The notes under the pieces were generated by a model. That model had not been told where the DNA came from. It did no database searches and saw only the letters and a program-made list of their open reading frames with translations. Below are positions 1-9,459 of a stretch of 64,000 bases of DNA, in pieces (position 1 is the stretch's first letter; each line of letters begins with the position of its first letter). A program made the translations under genes and the position numbers. The stretch spans positions 434,001 through 498,000 of the forward strand of contig CAVUKD010000003.1 of the NCBI GenBank assembly GCA_963741985.1. Reading direction: 5' to 3'. Source of the stretch: Cryomorpha sp963741985. Its GTDB lineage: Bacteria > Bacteroidota > Bacteroidia > Flavobacteriales_D > Cryomorphaceae.

Positions 1-75
1 TATGAAGCAGAAGCTGAAAACGTTTCAGTTGAAGAAATTATAAATCAGGTTTTGAACACCGTTGAAGTTCCATAA
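1..75 (+). CDS. MoxR-family AAA+ ATPase, C-terminal fragment
   Basis: Only the last 24 codons are in the window, reading YEAEAENVSVEEIINQVLNT-VEVP and ending in TAA at 73-75. This ending, directly before a DUF58 gene and a Bat operon, matches the C-terminus of Bacteroidota MoxR ATPases, chaperone-like AAA+ proteins that work with VWA-domain partners. The DUF58 gene starts 9 bases later. The catalytic part lies outside the window, so the assignment rests on the tail and the neighbours. Confidence 0.7.
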   Translation, partial: YEAEAENVSVEEIINQVLNTVEVP

Positions 76-84
76 TCTAACGTC

Positions 85-957
85 ATGACTACCAATACCG
101 CAGAACTACTCAAGAAAGTTAGGCGCGTTGAGTTGAAGACGAAAGGCCTATCCAATCAAATTTTTTCAGGAGAGTATCATTCGGCTTTTAAAGGACGCGG
201 AATGGCTTTCAGCGAGGTACGAGAATATAGCGTCGGCGACGAAGTTCGCACGATCGACTGGAATGTAACGGCCAGACTTGGAACCCCTTACGTGAAAATA
301 TTTGAAGAGGAACGTGAGCTGACGGTTATCCTGGTCGTGGATGTATCTGCAAGCGATAATTTTGGATCGGTAAGCCAGCTAAAACAATCAGTTATTACCG
401 AGATTTGTGCAGTTCTGGCTTTTTCGGCTATTACAAATAATGACAAGATCGGAGTAATTTTCTTCAGCGACCAGATTGAAAAGTTTATTCCTCCGAAAAA
501 AGGAAAATCACATATCCTTCGTATTATCAGAGAGCTAATTGAACTTAAACCGGAACGAAAAGGAACAAATATTTCCGAAGCACTGCGCTATCTGAACAAT
601 GTCGTCAAAAAACGTAGTATCGCTTTTCTCCTCACAGATTTTATGGATCAGGACTATGAAAACAGTCTAAAGCTGGCGAATAAAAAGCATGATCTGGTGG
701 CCCTTCACATTTATGACCAACGGGAGATGGAAATGCCTGCCGTCGGCAGAGCCCTTTTTACCGATCCCGAAACCGGCGAAACCATGTGGATAAACACCAA
801 CTCTAAAGAAGTGCGAAGCACGTATGCCGAAAAGGCGGTAGAACATCGGGTTCGACTTAAGGAAGCATGTCGCAAAGCCGGTGTCGATACCGTTTCAGTG
901 GCGACCAACGAATCGTACATTACTCCCTTACGAAATTTATTCAGCAGAAGATCGTGA
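85..957 (+). CDS. DUF58 domain protein (MoxR/Bat operon)
   Basis: A 290-residue soluble protein of the DUF58 family, which has a VWA-like fold and is almost always encoded beside MoxR. The N-terminal GEYHSAFKGRGMAFSEVREY segment followed by GDEVRTIDWNVTAR is the DUF58 signature. The central part (about residues 75-210) carries the VWA-like strand VILVVDVSASDNFG with a DxSxS-type metal site. No signal peptide or membrane helix is visible, so it should be cytoplasmic. Its stop overlaps the GTG start of the next gene, which suggests translational coupling. The molecular role of DUF58 is not settled; the family is known mainly by its MoxR-VWA context. Confidence 0.9.
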   Translation: MTTNTAELLKKVRRVELKTKGLSNQIFSGEYHSAFKGRGMAFSEVREYSVGDEVRTIDWNVTARLGTPYVKIFEEERELTVILVVDVSASDNFGSVSQLKQSVITEICAVLAFSAITNNDKIGVIFFSDQIEKFIPPKKGKSHILRIIRELIELKPERKGTNISEALRYLNNVVKKRSIAFLLTDFMDQDYENSLKLANKKHDLVALHIYDQREMEMPAVGRALFTDPETGETMWINTNSKEVRSTYAEKAVEHRVRLKEACRKAGVDTVSVATNESYITPLRNLFSRRS

Positions 958-1931
958 AAAACTTAAAAGCTATATATTTTTTGTTGACAGCGCTTTTTCT
1001 GAGCAATACCTGCTGGAGTCAAAGCACAGCCGATGCGGTAATCAACCGGAATGAAATCATGATCGGGGAGCAGGCCGTGATTAGTCTGTCTTGTAAAATT
1101 GATAAAAATAATCCCGCAAAAATTACCTTTCCGATAATTCTCGATACGCTCGTAAAAAATATTGAAGTAGTTCGGAAATCGACTATAGACACCTTGCAAA
1201 CAGGTGAGAATGTGAGCGAAACGCGACTTGAGCAAAAACTTTACGTCACCAGTTTCGACAGCGGTTATTATGCAATCCCCCCTTTCAAATTCAAAATTGA
1301 CGGTGAGATAGCAGAGACACCTGCATTTTTACTTACCGTAAAAACAGTTGAAATAGACACTACTGCTTTTATCAAAGGCGATCGAGGAGCCTATCAAGTG
1401 GACGTATCCTTTCTAGACTATCTGAAAGCGTACTGGAAATATCCGGCAGCCGGAGCAGCAGTTCTTGCCATCGTTGCTTTGATCCTGTTCTTGGTTAGGC
1501 GTTACCGCAAAAAAGAACCCGAGGCACCCGAACCGGTTGAAGAAAGAGATCTACGGCCGGCACATGTTATCGCTACTGAGGCTTTGCTCAAAATCGACGA
1601 AGAGAAAATATACAAGCGCGGAAAAGTCAAGGACTACCATACAGCCATCTCCGATGTATTGCGTGATTACCTGGAAGGTGCCTACGGAATTCCGGCCAGC
1701 GAACTTACCTCCAGACAGATTATGAATAACCTTAAATACAGCGGAATAGAAGAAAGAGAAATTCAAAAACTTCGAACCATCTTGTTTAGGGCTGACATGG
1801 TAAAATTCGCAAAACTAAGTCCGGACGAACAGGAAAACCTACAGGCTGTTGCGGATGCACAAAAATTTGTAGCGGCTACAATACCACCTGAAAAAACGGA
1901 AGAACCGAATGGAGAAATCACTGAAAAATGA
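954..1931 (+). CDS. BatD-like membrane-anchored protein of the Bat operon
   Basis: Start chosen at GTG 954, inside the TGA of the DUF58 gene (GTGA overlap). It gives a clean signal peptide (VKNLKAIYFLLTALFLSNTCWSQ) that upstream in-frame starts would bury. The product is about 325 residues: a periplasmic Ig-like region reminiscent of the BatD N-terminus, one membrane helix (AAGAAVLAIVALILFLVRRYRKK), then a cytoplasmic helical tail with a DYHTAISDVLRDYLEGAYGI segment that recalls the BatD C-terminus. It overlaps batA by 4 bases. It probably assembles with the VWA proteins. I infer a BatD-type partner; no enzyme motif is visible. Confidence 0.75.
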   Translation: MKNLKAIYFLLTALFLSNTCWSQSTADAVINRNEIMIGEQAVISLSCKIDKNNPAKITFPIILDTLVKNIEVVRKSTIDTLQTGENVSETRLEQKLYVTSFDSGYYAIPPFKFKIDGEIAETPAFLLTVKTVEIDTTAFIKGDRGAYQVDVSFLDYLKAYWKYPAAGAAVLAIVALILFLVRRYRKKEPEAPEPVEERDLRPAHVIATEALLKIDEEKIYKRGKVKDYHTAISDVLRDYLEGAYGIPASELTSRQIMNNLKYSGIEEREIQKLRTILFRADMVKFAKLSPDEQENLQAVADAQKFVAATIPPEKTEEPNGEITEK

Positions 1932-2998
1932 GTAAGCAGAGAAAAATAGCGATTCTTTTTGCCGTTGCAGGAACCCTAATTGCAGGTGCACTCTGGTTTT
2001 GGTCAAAAGGACGATTCAAATTTCAGGATGCTTGGGTTTTCTGGTTTTTGCTTGCCATTCCATTGCTCGGTTTATTTGAAATATGGACTGCTGGCAATCG
2101 GCATCCTAAAATTGAATTGTCTTCTTACCACCAATTGAAAACCGATTCGGTTTCGAATTATATGGTACGCATTCCATTTCTGCTTCGGGCAGGAGGCTTA
2201 AGCCTTTTAATTATTGCTTTAGCACGACCTCAATCGGAATTGAGTTGGAAGAATGTCTCTACGGAAGGAATTGATATAGTGATCGCTATGGATATATCGG
2301 CTTCCATGCTCGCTAAGGATTTTGATCCCAACCGCTTGGAAAGTGCCAAGAAAGTGGCAATAAAATTTATTGATGAGCGTCCCAATGACCGTATAGGATT
2401 GGTAGTGTATGAAGGTGAGAGCTTTACGCAATGTCCACTAACTACCGACCACCGAGTTTTAATCAATCTCTTTAAAGATGTAAAAACAGGAATGGTAGAA
2501 GGCGGAACCGCCATCGGAATGGGCTTGGCCAATGCTGTAAATCGATTGAAGGACAGCGAGGCAAAAAGTAAAGTGGTAATTCTGCTTACCGATGGAGAAA
2601 ACAATGCCGGTTCGATAGCACCGGTTACTGCAGCCGAGATTGCCAAAAAATTTGGTATCAGGGTCTATACCGTAGGAGTTGGAACGCGCGGGCAAGCACT
2701 CACGCCTGTAGGCATTTATCCTGATGGTCGCTACAAGTACGAATATGCCGATGTAAAAATTAATGAAGAAAGTCTGGAGCAGATTGCGGAAACCACAGGT
2801 GGAAAATATTTCCGTGCTACAAATGGAGAAGCATTAACAGAGATCTATCAGCAAATTGACAAACTCGAGAAAACAAAAATTAAAGTAACCGAACACAGTC
2901 GCCATGCTGAAGAATTTTTCTGGTTTGCTGTGGTCGGTGCGTCCCTCCTATTCTTAGAATTTCTTTTCCGTAACACAGCACTACAAACGCTGCCTTAA
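1928..2998 (+). CDS. batA: BatA, VWA-domain membrane protein
   Basis: A 356-residue protein with N-terminal membrane helices (IAILFAVAGTLIAGALWFW, then FWFLLAIPLLGLFEIW), a VWA domain at about residues 110-310 and a final helix (FFWFAVVGASLLFLEFLF). The metal-ion-dependent adhesion site is intact: DISAS in IVIAMDISASMLAKDF, the Thr of GGTAIGMG and the Asp of LLTDGENN. This is the BatA/BatB layout, with the VWA domain held at the inner membrane. Bat proteins were named for Bacteroides aerotolerance, but their biochemical role remains unclear. The gene overlaps the preceding one by 4 bases, and its TAA shares one base with the batB ATG. Confidence 0.9.
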   Translation: MSKQRKIAILFAVAGTLIAGALWFWSKGRFKFQDAWVFWFLLAIPLLGLFEIWTAGNRHPKIELSSYHQLKTDSVSNYMVRIPFLLRAGGLSLLIIALARPQSELSWKNVSTEGIDIVIAMDISASMLAKDFDPNRLESAKKVAIKFIDERPNDRIGLVVYEGESFTQCPLTTDHRVLINLFKDVKTGMVEGGTAIGMGLANAVNRLKDSEAKSKVVILLTDGENNAGSIAPVTAAEIAKKFGIRVYTVGVGTRGQALTPVGIYPDGRYKYEYADVKINEESLEQIAETTGGKYFRATNGEALTEIYQQIDKLEKTKIKVTEHSRHAEEFFWFAVVGASLLFLEFLFRNTALQTLP

Positions 2999-4143
2999 TG
3001 AAGAACGAAGCAAAATACAACCTCACAGGAATGCTGATTTCAGCGGCCATTCTGGAATTGCTATTCTGGGCGGCTTTCGGCATTATATACTTTGTGATAT
3101 CCAAAGCATTGCCCGGTTTGCGCTGGCAGCATCCGGTCTTGATCTGGCTTTTCCTCACCGGTCCGCTCATGTTTGTTATTTTTGCCATATCCGCTATCCG
3201 TAAAAATCAAAAGCTGTCTATATTTTCAGATCGCAAACTCCTGTTTGCCCATTTGCCTGATATTTCAAGTGTAAACACTACGATCAAATATTTGCTTTGG
3301 CGTTTGGCAATAGCCTGCATGATCATGGCAATTGTGAATCCGCAGCTCGGTTCCAAAATGGCGGAGGCCAAGGTAAAAGGTATTGATATCGTAATAGCAA
3401 TGGACGTATCCAACAGCATGATGGCCGAAGATTTGAAGCCAAATCGGTTGAAAGCTGCAACACGCGCCATCGAAAAACTTCTTGATAATCTTCACGGCGA
3501 TCGGGTGGGAATAATCGTATTTGCCGGACAGGCATATGTGCAATTACCTATTACGAACGATTATTCAGCCGGAAAACTTTTTCTCTCCTCCATTGGGACC
3601 GACATCGTACCCGTGCAAGGAACCGCTATTGGAGCCGCAATTGACCTTTCGCTTCAAAGTTTTGATTTCGAATCGGCTGTGCAAAAGGCGATTATCATAA
3701 TAAGTGACGGAGAAAATCATGAAGATGATGCCGTCGCTTCCGCAAGAAAAGCCCTTGAGAAAGGCGTGAAAGTATTCACAATAGGAATGGGAAGTCCTGA
3801 TGGAGTCCCAATTCCGGATTACAAAAACGGAAGGAAAGTCGGCTATAAACAAGATCAGGATGGCAAAACTGTGGTTTCGAAGCTCAATGAATCTATGATG
3901 GAAGAGATTGCCGATGCGGGTGACGGAAGCTACATTCGCGCGTCGAATGCAGAGGTAGGATTGCAGCCTCTTCTGGAAAAACTCAATAAAATTCAAAAAA
4001 CAGAGATGGGCTCTGTTACCTATGCGGAGTACGAAGATCGTTTTCAAGTTTTTTTAGCACTGGCGTTGGCATTTCTATTCCTCGAATTTTTCATAAGGGA
4101 ACGCGAAGGTAAATTGGCAAAACGTATAAATCTATTTGATTGA
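2998..4143 (+). CDS. batB: BatB, VWA-domain membrane protein
   Basis: A 381-residue paralogue of BatA with the same plan: two N-terminal membrane helices, a VWA domain with an intact metal site (DVSNS in IVIAMDVSNSMMAEDL, the Thr of GTAIGAAI, the Asp of IIISDGENHEDDA), and a C-terminal helix (VFLALALAFLFLEFFI). The start ATG overlaps the batA stop as TAATG. In Bat operons BatA and BatB are expected to act together with the TPR proteins BatC and BatE. Codon 4145 of batC follows after one spacer base. Confidence 0.9.
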   Translation: MKNEAKYNLTGMLISAAILELLFWAAFGIIYFVISKALPGLRWQHPVLIWLFLTGPLMFVIFAISAIRKNQKLSIFSDRKLLFAHLPDISSVNTTIKYLLWRLAIACMIMAIVNPQLGSKMAEAKVKGIDIVIAMDVSNSMMAEDLKPNRLKAATRAIEKLLDNLHGDRVGIIVFAGQAYVQLPITNDYSAGKLFLSSIGTDIVPVQGTAIGAAIDLSLQSFDFESAVQKAIIIISDGENHEDDAVASARKALEKGVKVFTIGMGSPDGVPIPDYKNGRKVGYKQDQDGKTVVSKLNESMMEEIADAGDGSYIRASNAEVGLQPLLEKLNKIQKTEMGSVTYAEYEDRFQVFLALALAFLFLEFFIREREGKLAKRINLFD

Positions 4144-4144
4144 C

Positions 4145-4942
4145 ATGAAAAAATTTGCATTCATATTATTCATTTTCACCTCTCTCGGGTCGCAGAGTTT
4201 CGCTCAAAAGGAGAAAATATTTACCGAAAAGGGAAATACCGCCTTAAAAAACGGTGATTTTGCCACAGCGAAAGCACAATATAAAAAAGCTTTGGAAATC
4301 AATCCGAATTACAAGGAAGCGATTTTCAATTTGGGAAATGCCTTTCAGCAAGAAGCCCGCAACATCGCGGGAACCGCTGCTACTGCAGCTGATGACAAAG
4401 CCAAAAAAGAAATCTATCAAAAAGCACAAAAGGCCTCAAAGGATGCTGCAACTCAATACAAAAAGGCTTCAGAAGATTTGAAAGATCCGGATAAAATCAA
4501 TAAAGCCCAATACAATTTGGGCAATGCCGAACTTATGAGTGGCGATGTGGACAAAAGTATTGAGGCATACAAAGAAGCTTTGCGCAAAGTCCCCACAGAC
4601 GACGATGCTCGCTACAATTTGGCGTATGCCCAACACATGAAAAAGAAACAGCAGCAGCAACAACAGAAACAGAATAAGGATCAAAAAGATCAGGATCAAA
4701 AGGATAAGAAAAATCAGGATCAAAAGAATCAGGATCAAAAGAATCAGGATCAGAAAAAAGATCAGAATCAAAAAAAGGATGATCAGCAAAATGCAGATCA
4801 ACAACAGAAAAAGAATGAGCTTTCGAAAGACGAAGCGGATAAAATGCTCGAAGCATTAAATAAGCAGGAAAAAGACATTCAGGATAAACTCAAAAAGAAA
4901 AAAGTCAAAGTACAACCGATCAAAATTGAAAAAGACTGGTAA
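4145..4942 (+). CDS. batC: BatC, periplasmic TPR protein with Lys/Gln/Asp-rich tail
   Basis: Start chosen at ATG 4145, just after the batB stop, because MKKFAFILFIFTSLGSQSFAQ is a good signal peptide; a slightly longer start at 4136 adds only three residues. Residues about 25-170 hold TPR units (for example NYKEAIFNLGNAFQ and AQYNLGNAELMSGDVDKSIE). A very polar stretch of Gln, Lys, Asp and Asn follows, made by short tandem DNA repeats, and then a charged helical C-terminus. About 265 residues. The end overlaps batD by 17 bases. It likely serves as a scaffold for the Bat complex. Confidence 0.85.
   Translation: MKKFAFILFIFTSLGSQSFAQKEKIFTEKGNTALKNGDFATAKAQYKKALEINPNYKEAIFNLGNAFQQEARNIAGTAATAADDKAKKEIYQKAQKASKDAATQYKKASEDLKDPDKINKAQYNLGNAELMSGDVDKSIEAYKEALRKVPTDDDARYNLAYAQHMKKKQQQQQQKQNKDQKDQDQKDKKNQDQKNQDQKNQDQKKDQNQKKDDQQNADQQQKKNELSKDEADKMLEALNKQEKDIQDKLKKKKVKVQPIKIEKDW
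4711..4756 (+). repeat. 15-bp tandem repeat inside batC
   Basis: The unit AATCAGGATCAAAAG is present twice in succession from about 4711, followed by a third, diverged unit. It encodes the NQDQK pentapeptide repeats of the BatC tail. The unit length is a multiple of three, so gain or loss of units keeps the frame. Confidence 0.75.
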
Positions 4943-6698
4943 ACATATTGTCTCCTTTGTAATTGCACTTTTCGCTGTAATTTTCGTGAAAGCGCAAGAT
5001 CCTAGTTTCTCTGCTTCGGTTGACAAAAACCCGGTGGCTACGGGTGATGTGTTCACCTATAAAGTGACGCTGGATAACGCTCGTGGCGATATCAATGCCC
5101 CCGATTTGAGTGACTTTAATGTGGTATTCGGACCATCGACTTCTTCCAGCTTTCGGATTGTTAACAACAGTCAGACGAGTTCGGTGACGCTCTCGTATTC
5201 TATGCGACCGATAAAAACAGGAACTTTCACCATTGGCGCGGCTTCGGTAGTGGTAAATGGCAAACGACTACGAACAAAACCAATTGAAATAAAAGTAGTA
5301 AAAGGAAATTCTACCAATGCCACTCAGCCTGCGAGCAATTCAAGGCAATCAACTCAGACGCAGTCGGCAAGCTCTAACAATAATTTACTGGTACAGGTTC
5401 AATTGAGCAAAAGAACGGCATTTCTCGGTGAGCAAATCGTGGCTACATATGTGATTCTCACTCGTTACCGCAGTATCGAGGTACAAGAAACAAATTTTCC
5501 CGCCCTTGCAGGATTTTGGTCTGAAGATGTGAAGCAAGATCAAGCCACTTGGGAACAGAACTACACGATGATTAATGGTATCGCTTACCGCAAGGCAATC
5601 ATAAAACAACAAATTCTCTTTCCGCAGCGCACAGGCGAATTAAAAATTCCATCTCTTTCGATTTCGGCCCGCGTAAACCGATCTTTTTTTAACCCCGGAA
5701 CCGAGGTAAAAGTAACCAGTAACTCACCAACCATAACGGTAAACGCATTGCCCAGTAAAGCTCCTGATTCGTATCTCGGAGCTGTTGGGAATTTTACTTT
5801 TTCGGTAGATCTCGACCGGAAAGAAGTAAATGCAAACGATGCGATAAATCTTACTGCTACTGTATCTGGAAGAGGAAACCTAACACTTGTAAAAGAACCC
5901 GAAATAAAATTTCCCGCCGACTTTGAAACGTATGATCCTGAAACAAAAGATCGGATAAGTGTAAATGGTGCCGGAGTAAGCGGAAACCGGAGTTTTCAAT
6001 ATCTGATCATTCCACGCTATCCAGGCGATTATGAAATTCCGGAGATTGAATTCACCTATTTTGATCCAACTTCAGGTACGTTCATAACCAAGAATGCGGG
6101 TCCTTTCGAAATTCATGTTACCGGCAGTGCGAGCATGAAGAATGGACAAAGCGGCGTTATCTCACAAAACGCTGTAAAACAATCAAATGAAGATATCCTC
6201 TATATAAATACAGATGTATCGAAGTTGAAATCCCTTGATCAACGTTTTTTCAAAACCAAGCTCTACTTTGCATTAATGGCGGTGCCGGTTCTTTTCTTTA
6301 TAGGGTTTATCTTTTTCAGAAAAAAACGGGAAGCCGAAGCATACGATGTTGCCGGCACGAAGCGGCGTAAAGCCAATAAAATGGCACGCAAGAGATTGAA
6401 AAGTGCTTCAGTTGCCTTAAAAAATCTGGACAGTAAACTATTCTACGCTGAAATTTTCAAAGCTATTTATGGATATATGACAGATAAACTCGGAATTCCG
6501 GGTAGTTTGCTCTCCAAACAAGTTATAATGGAGAATCTACGAAATAAAAACGTGGATGAAGAAACACTACTCGAGCTCTCTCAAACGCTGGAAGCTTGTG
6601 AAATGGCCCGATTTGCTTCGACTCAAAAAGAGGGTGATAAGCAATTTTATGATGAAACTGTAAAACTTATAGCAAAACTTGATAGCAAGATCAGATGA
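4926..6698 (+). CDS. batD: BatD, oxygen-tolerance family protein
   Basis: A 590-residue protein of the BatD family. It starts at TTG 4926 within the end of batC, which gives the signal peptide LKKTGKHIVSFVIALFAVIFVKAQ. A long periplasmic part of consecutive Ig-like beta domains follows (residues about 25-430, including FLGEQIVATYVILTRYRS and FQYLIIPRYPGDYEIPEI), then one helix (YFALMAVPVLFFIGFIFF) and a cytoplasmic helical tail (IFKAIYGYMTDKLGIP). The tail resembles that of the shorter protein at 954-1931, so this operon carries two BatD-type proteins. The stop overlaps the batE ATG as ATGA. Confidence 0.9.
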   Translation: MKKTGKHIVSFVIALFAVIFVKAQDPSFSASVDKNPVATGDVFTYKVTLDNARGDINAPDLSDFNVVFGPSTSSSFRIVNNSQTSSVTLSYSMRPIKTGTFTIGAASVVVNGKRLRTKPIEIKVVKGNSTNATQPASNSRQSTQTQSASSNNNLLVQVQLSKRTAFLGEQIVATYVILTRYRSIEVQETNFPALAGFWSEDVKQDQATWEQNYTMINGIAYRKAIIKQQILFPQRTGELKIPSLSISARVNRSFFNPGTEVKVTSNSPTITVNALPSKAPDSYLGAVGNFTFSVDLDRKEVNANDAINLTATVSGRGNLTLVKEPEIKFPADFETYDPETKDRISVNGAGVSGNRSFQYLIIPRYPGDYEIPEIEFTYFDPTSGTFITKNAGPFEIHVTGSASMKNGQSGVISQNAVKQSNEDILYINTDVSKLKSLDQRFFKTKLYFALMAVPVLFFIGFIFFRKKREAEAYDVAGTKRRKANKMARKRLKSASVALKNLDSKLFYAEIFKAIYGYMTDKLGIPGSLLSKQVIMENLRNKNVDEETLLELSQTLEACEMARFASTQKEGDKQFYDETVKLIAKLDSKIR

Positions 6699-7462
6699 AA
6701 ATTGTGATATACATATTGGCTGTTGCATTTTCGGCAACATTGAATTGCGCAATCGGGCAGGATATTACAACCGCAAGGAAAGCCTTCGATCAGGGAAATG
6801 GTGCCTATAAAAACGGGGACTACGCGCAAGCGTTAAACTTTTACCTGACAGCAGATTCTAATGCGACCGGCGATGTACTAAACTACAATATAGGAAATGC
6901 TTATTTCAAACTTAACAAGCTACCAAATAGCATATTGCATTATGAAAGAGCACTGAAATTTGACCCGTCAAACCCAGATGCTCTACACAATTTACAACTG
7001 GCAAATTCTAAAATCGCAGATCGGATTAAAACACTACCAAACAGCAAGATAGATATATGGTGGAAGGAGTTTAAGTATGGTATCGGACCTGATGGCTGGG
7101 CCGTGATATCTATTCTTTTAGCTTGCATTAGTGTTGTCGCGCTGATCAGTTATTTCTTACCAATCAGCAGAAACCTCAGGCGTTTTGGTTTTTTCGCCGG
7201 AATTATTTTGATTGTATTTACCGTTATTTCCATTACCCTCGCCCAATCTTCGGAAGATTACCGAGAAGTATCAAATACCGCAATCGTTTTTACCGATAAG
7301 GTAGATGTAAAAAGCGAACCCCGCGATCAGGCGACCAATGTATTTGCGCTCCATGCCGGTACCAAAGTGAGGCTTATTGACTCGGATGAAGAATGGTACG
7401 AGGTGAAAATCGCGAGTGGCAACCAAGGTTGGATTAAGAAAACAGAGCTGAAAAAAATCTGA
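6695..7462 (+). CDS. batE: BatE, TPR and SH3-like membrane protein
   Basis: A 255-residue protein with an N-terminal signal sequence (MKIVIYILAVAFSATLNCAIGQ), TPR repeats (residues about 25-110, including GDVLNYNIGNAYFKLNKLPNS), two membrane helices (WAVISILLACISVVALISYF and FGFFAGIILIVFTVISITLA) and a C-terminal bacterial SH3 domain (NTAIVFTDKVDVKSEPRD to QGWIKKTELKKI). This is the usual BatE build. It is the last gene of the Bat operon, and no clear terminator follows in the 70 bases before the next gene. Confidence 0.85.
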   Translation: MKIVIYILAVAFSATLNCAIGQDITTARKAFDQGNGAYKNGDYAQALNFYLTADSNATGDVLNYNIGNAYFKLNKLPNSILHYERALKFDPSNPDALHNLQLANSKIADRIKTLPNSKIDIWWKEFKYGIGPDGWAVISILLACISVVALISYFLPISRNLRRFGFFAGIILIVFTVISITLAQSSEDYREVSNTAIVFTDKVDVKSEPRDQATNVFALHAGTKVRLIDSDEEWYEVKIASGNQGWIKKTELKKI

Positions 7463-7532
7463 TTTTTCGCCGTTTACAACACTTTCAGACTAAAACTCCC
7501 GAGAATCGGTTTCAGTTTCATATCTTTCCCCT

Positions 7533-8432
7533 GTGAAAGAAATAAAACGAAAAATACAAACGTCGCTGGCTCCATCTGAGCTAGTGCTAAATGCCGACGG
7601 CGGTGTATATCATCTTGCTTTGCATCCTCACCAATTGGCCGATCGCGTGATTGTGGTTGGTGATCCGGGACGAGTGGAATTGATCTCATCTCGATTTGAC
7701 AGCATAGAACATCGCGTGTCAAGCAGAGAATTCGTGACACACACGGGTCGCGTTGGAAACCAAACAATTACTGTACTTAGCACCGGGATTGGAGTTGATA
7801 ATATTGATATTGTATTGAACGAACTAGATGCACTTCGCAATATAGATTTACAAAAGCGAACAGTGCATGAAACCCTCAATCCACTGAAGATTGTAAGACT
7901 CGGCACGTGTGGTGCGCTGAATAAGAATATTGAAGTAGGTAGTTTTGTGCATTCCAAATATGCCCTCGGCCTTGATGGTGTAATGCATTATTACAATTGT
8001 CAATACGAGGAGGACGAACTTCAACTCGCACTTGATTTCCAAAAACATACGGGCTGGAATTCCGATGGGATAAAACCTTATGCAGTGCGCAGCAGTGAAA
8101 GCCTGGGAAAACGCTTTCAGGACGGCTTTTTTCAGGGCATTACTGCAACCGCCTGTGGATTTTATGGTCCTCAGGGACGCCAATTACGGCTCCCACTTGC
8201 GCTACATGGTCTGAATGACTCAATGTCAACTTTCGAATTTAATGGAATTCATATGGCAAATTACGAGATGGAAAGCTCGGCCTTATTTGGTCTGGGAGCC
8301 TCTCTCGGCCATGAATGCACTACGGTTTGTGCGGTGATAGCGAACCGGTTGCGGAATGAATTCTTGAAGGATTACCATCCAGCAATCAGCAAATTGATAG
8401 ATCTCGTTCTTAACGGTCTCGTCTCCGATTAA
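7533..8432 (+). CDS. Nucleoside phosphorylase (uridine/purine phosphorylase family)
   Basis: A 299-residue enzyme of the PNP_UDP_1 family, which splits nucleosides with phosphate into base and ribose-1-phosphate for salvage. Family motifs are the N-terminal phosphate-binding segment ADRVIVVGDPGRVELISSRF, the STGIGVDNIDIVLNEL segment, RLGTCGALN, and the substrate-binding NYEMESSALFGLGASLGH, where the Met-Glu pair contacts the ribose. The start is GTG 7533. No signal peptide is present, so it is cytoplasmic. Whether it prefers uridine or purine nucleosides cannot be told from sequence alone. Confidence 0.88.
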   Translation: MKEIKRKIQTSLAPSELVLNADGGVYHLALHPHQLADRVIVVGDPGRVELISSRFDSIEHRVSSREFVTHTGRVGNQTITVLSTGIGVDNIDIVLNELDALRNIDLQKRTVHETLNPLKIVRLGTCGALNKNIEVGSFVHSKYALGLDGVMHYYNCQYEEDELQLALDFQKHTGWNSDGIKPYAVRSSESLGKRFQDGFFQGITATACGFYGPQGRQLRLPLALHGLNDSMSTFEFNGIHMANYEMESSALFGLGASLGHECTTVCAVIANRLRNEFLKDYHPAISKLIDLVLNGLVSD

Positions 8433-8523
8433 CAGGGTAGTGCTCATAAATTAAAAGGTATTTATTCAATCTACCGTTTGGCTCGGGTATTTTTAACGAA
8501 GTCCTCCGACGAGGATCACTGAG

Positions 8524-9432
8524 ATGCAAAATGGTATGAATTTTAAAGAAATCGATGCTTTAATAAATTTAATTGACGACCCAGATGAAGTTGTTTACAC
8601 CCATGTGCGTGAGCGCATTGTGTCGTATGGAGAAACTGTAATTCCACAGCTTGAGAATATTTGGGAATTGAATTCTTTCGGTCTCGAATTTCAACAAAGA
8701 ATTGAAGACATTATCCATATTATCCAATTCGATGCCGTATATAAATCACTTGAGAGTTGGTCACGCGATGGTGGTAATAATCTTTTTGAAGGAGCCATTT
8801 TAGTAGCGCGATACCAATATCCAGATATGGACGAATTGGAAGTGAAGTCCATGTTGACTAAAATCAGACAGGACGTGTGGTTGGAGCTCAACGATGAACT
8901 TACTGCATTTGAAAAGGTAAAAGTGATTAACCATATCTTATTTGATGTCCACGGTTTTGGGGGTAACAAGAAAAATTTTCATGCCGCCCAGAATTCATAT
9001 ATCAATACCGTTCTTGAATCTAAGAAAGGAAATCCGTTGACATTAAGCCTCTTGTACATCGTAATAGCGGAAAGTCTGGGAGTGCCGATTTTTGGAGTAA
9101 ACCTCCCGAATCATTTTTTACTTGCCTTTGTGGATGCGCACAATATCATTCAGTTTATCCAAAATCAATTCGAAGAGGACGATGACAAAACCGATGTGCT
9201 CTTTTACATGAATGCCTTCAATAAAGGCACTGTCGTTCATAAATCTGAAATTTCGACCTACCTCAGTCAGCTAAAATTAGAACCAAAGAAAGAATATTTT
9301 GAGCCTTGTTCGAACCGCACTATTATTTTAAGGTTGATCAATAACCTTATTTTTTCATACGATCGGCTCGGGTATCCAGAAAAGGTGGACGAGCTGAAGA
9401 AATTGCAAGAGGCGGTTGGGAAGTTTGACTGA
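8524..9432 (+). CDS. SirB1/transglutaminase-like family protein
   Basis: A 302-residue protein with a Transglut_core2 (SirB1-like) domain: KNFHAAQNSYINTVLESKKG followed by NPLTLSLLYIVIAESLGVPI and GVNLPNHFLLAF, the usual signature around residues 155-205. The family is widespread and resembles transglutaminases, but most members have no proven enzyme activity. A short helical N-terminus contains a repeat-like segment (DDPDEVVYTHVRERIVSYG). A second Met at 8536 could be the true start. A small inverted repeat (TCCTC-N4-GAGGA, 8502-8515) lies just upstream; I assign it no function. Confidence 0.78.
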   Translation: MQNGMNFKEIDALINLIDDPDEVVYTHVRERIVSYGETVIPQLENIWELNSFGLEFQQRIEDIIHIIQFDAVYKSLESWSRDGGNNLFEGAILVARYQYPDMDELEVKSMLTKIRQDVWLELNDELTAFEKVKVINHILFDVHGFGGNKKNFHAAQNSYINTVLESKKGNPLTLSLLYIVIAESLGVPIFGVNLPNHFLLAFVDAHNIIQFIQNQFEEDDDKTDVLFYMNAFNKGTVVHKSEISTYLSQLKLEPKKEYFEPCSNRTIILRLINNLIFSYDRLGYPEKVDELKKLQEAVGKFD

Positions 9433-9459
9433 TTTGCGATTATATAAAGCAGTTTTTTG

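Noticed and set aside
4469..4804. Long Leu/Ile-rich open frame on the minus strand
   Set aside because: It is the mirror of the Gln/Lys/Asp-rich repeat region of batC; the low-complexity product has no start context or homology.
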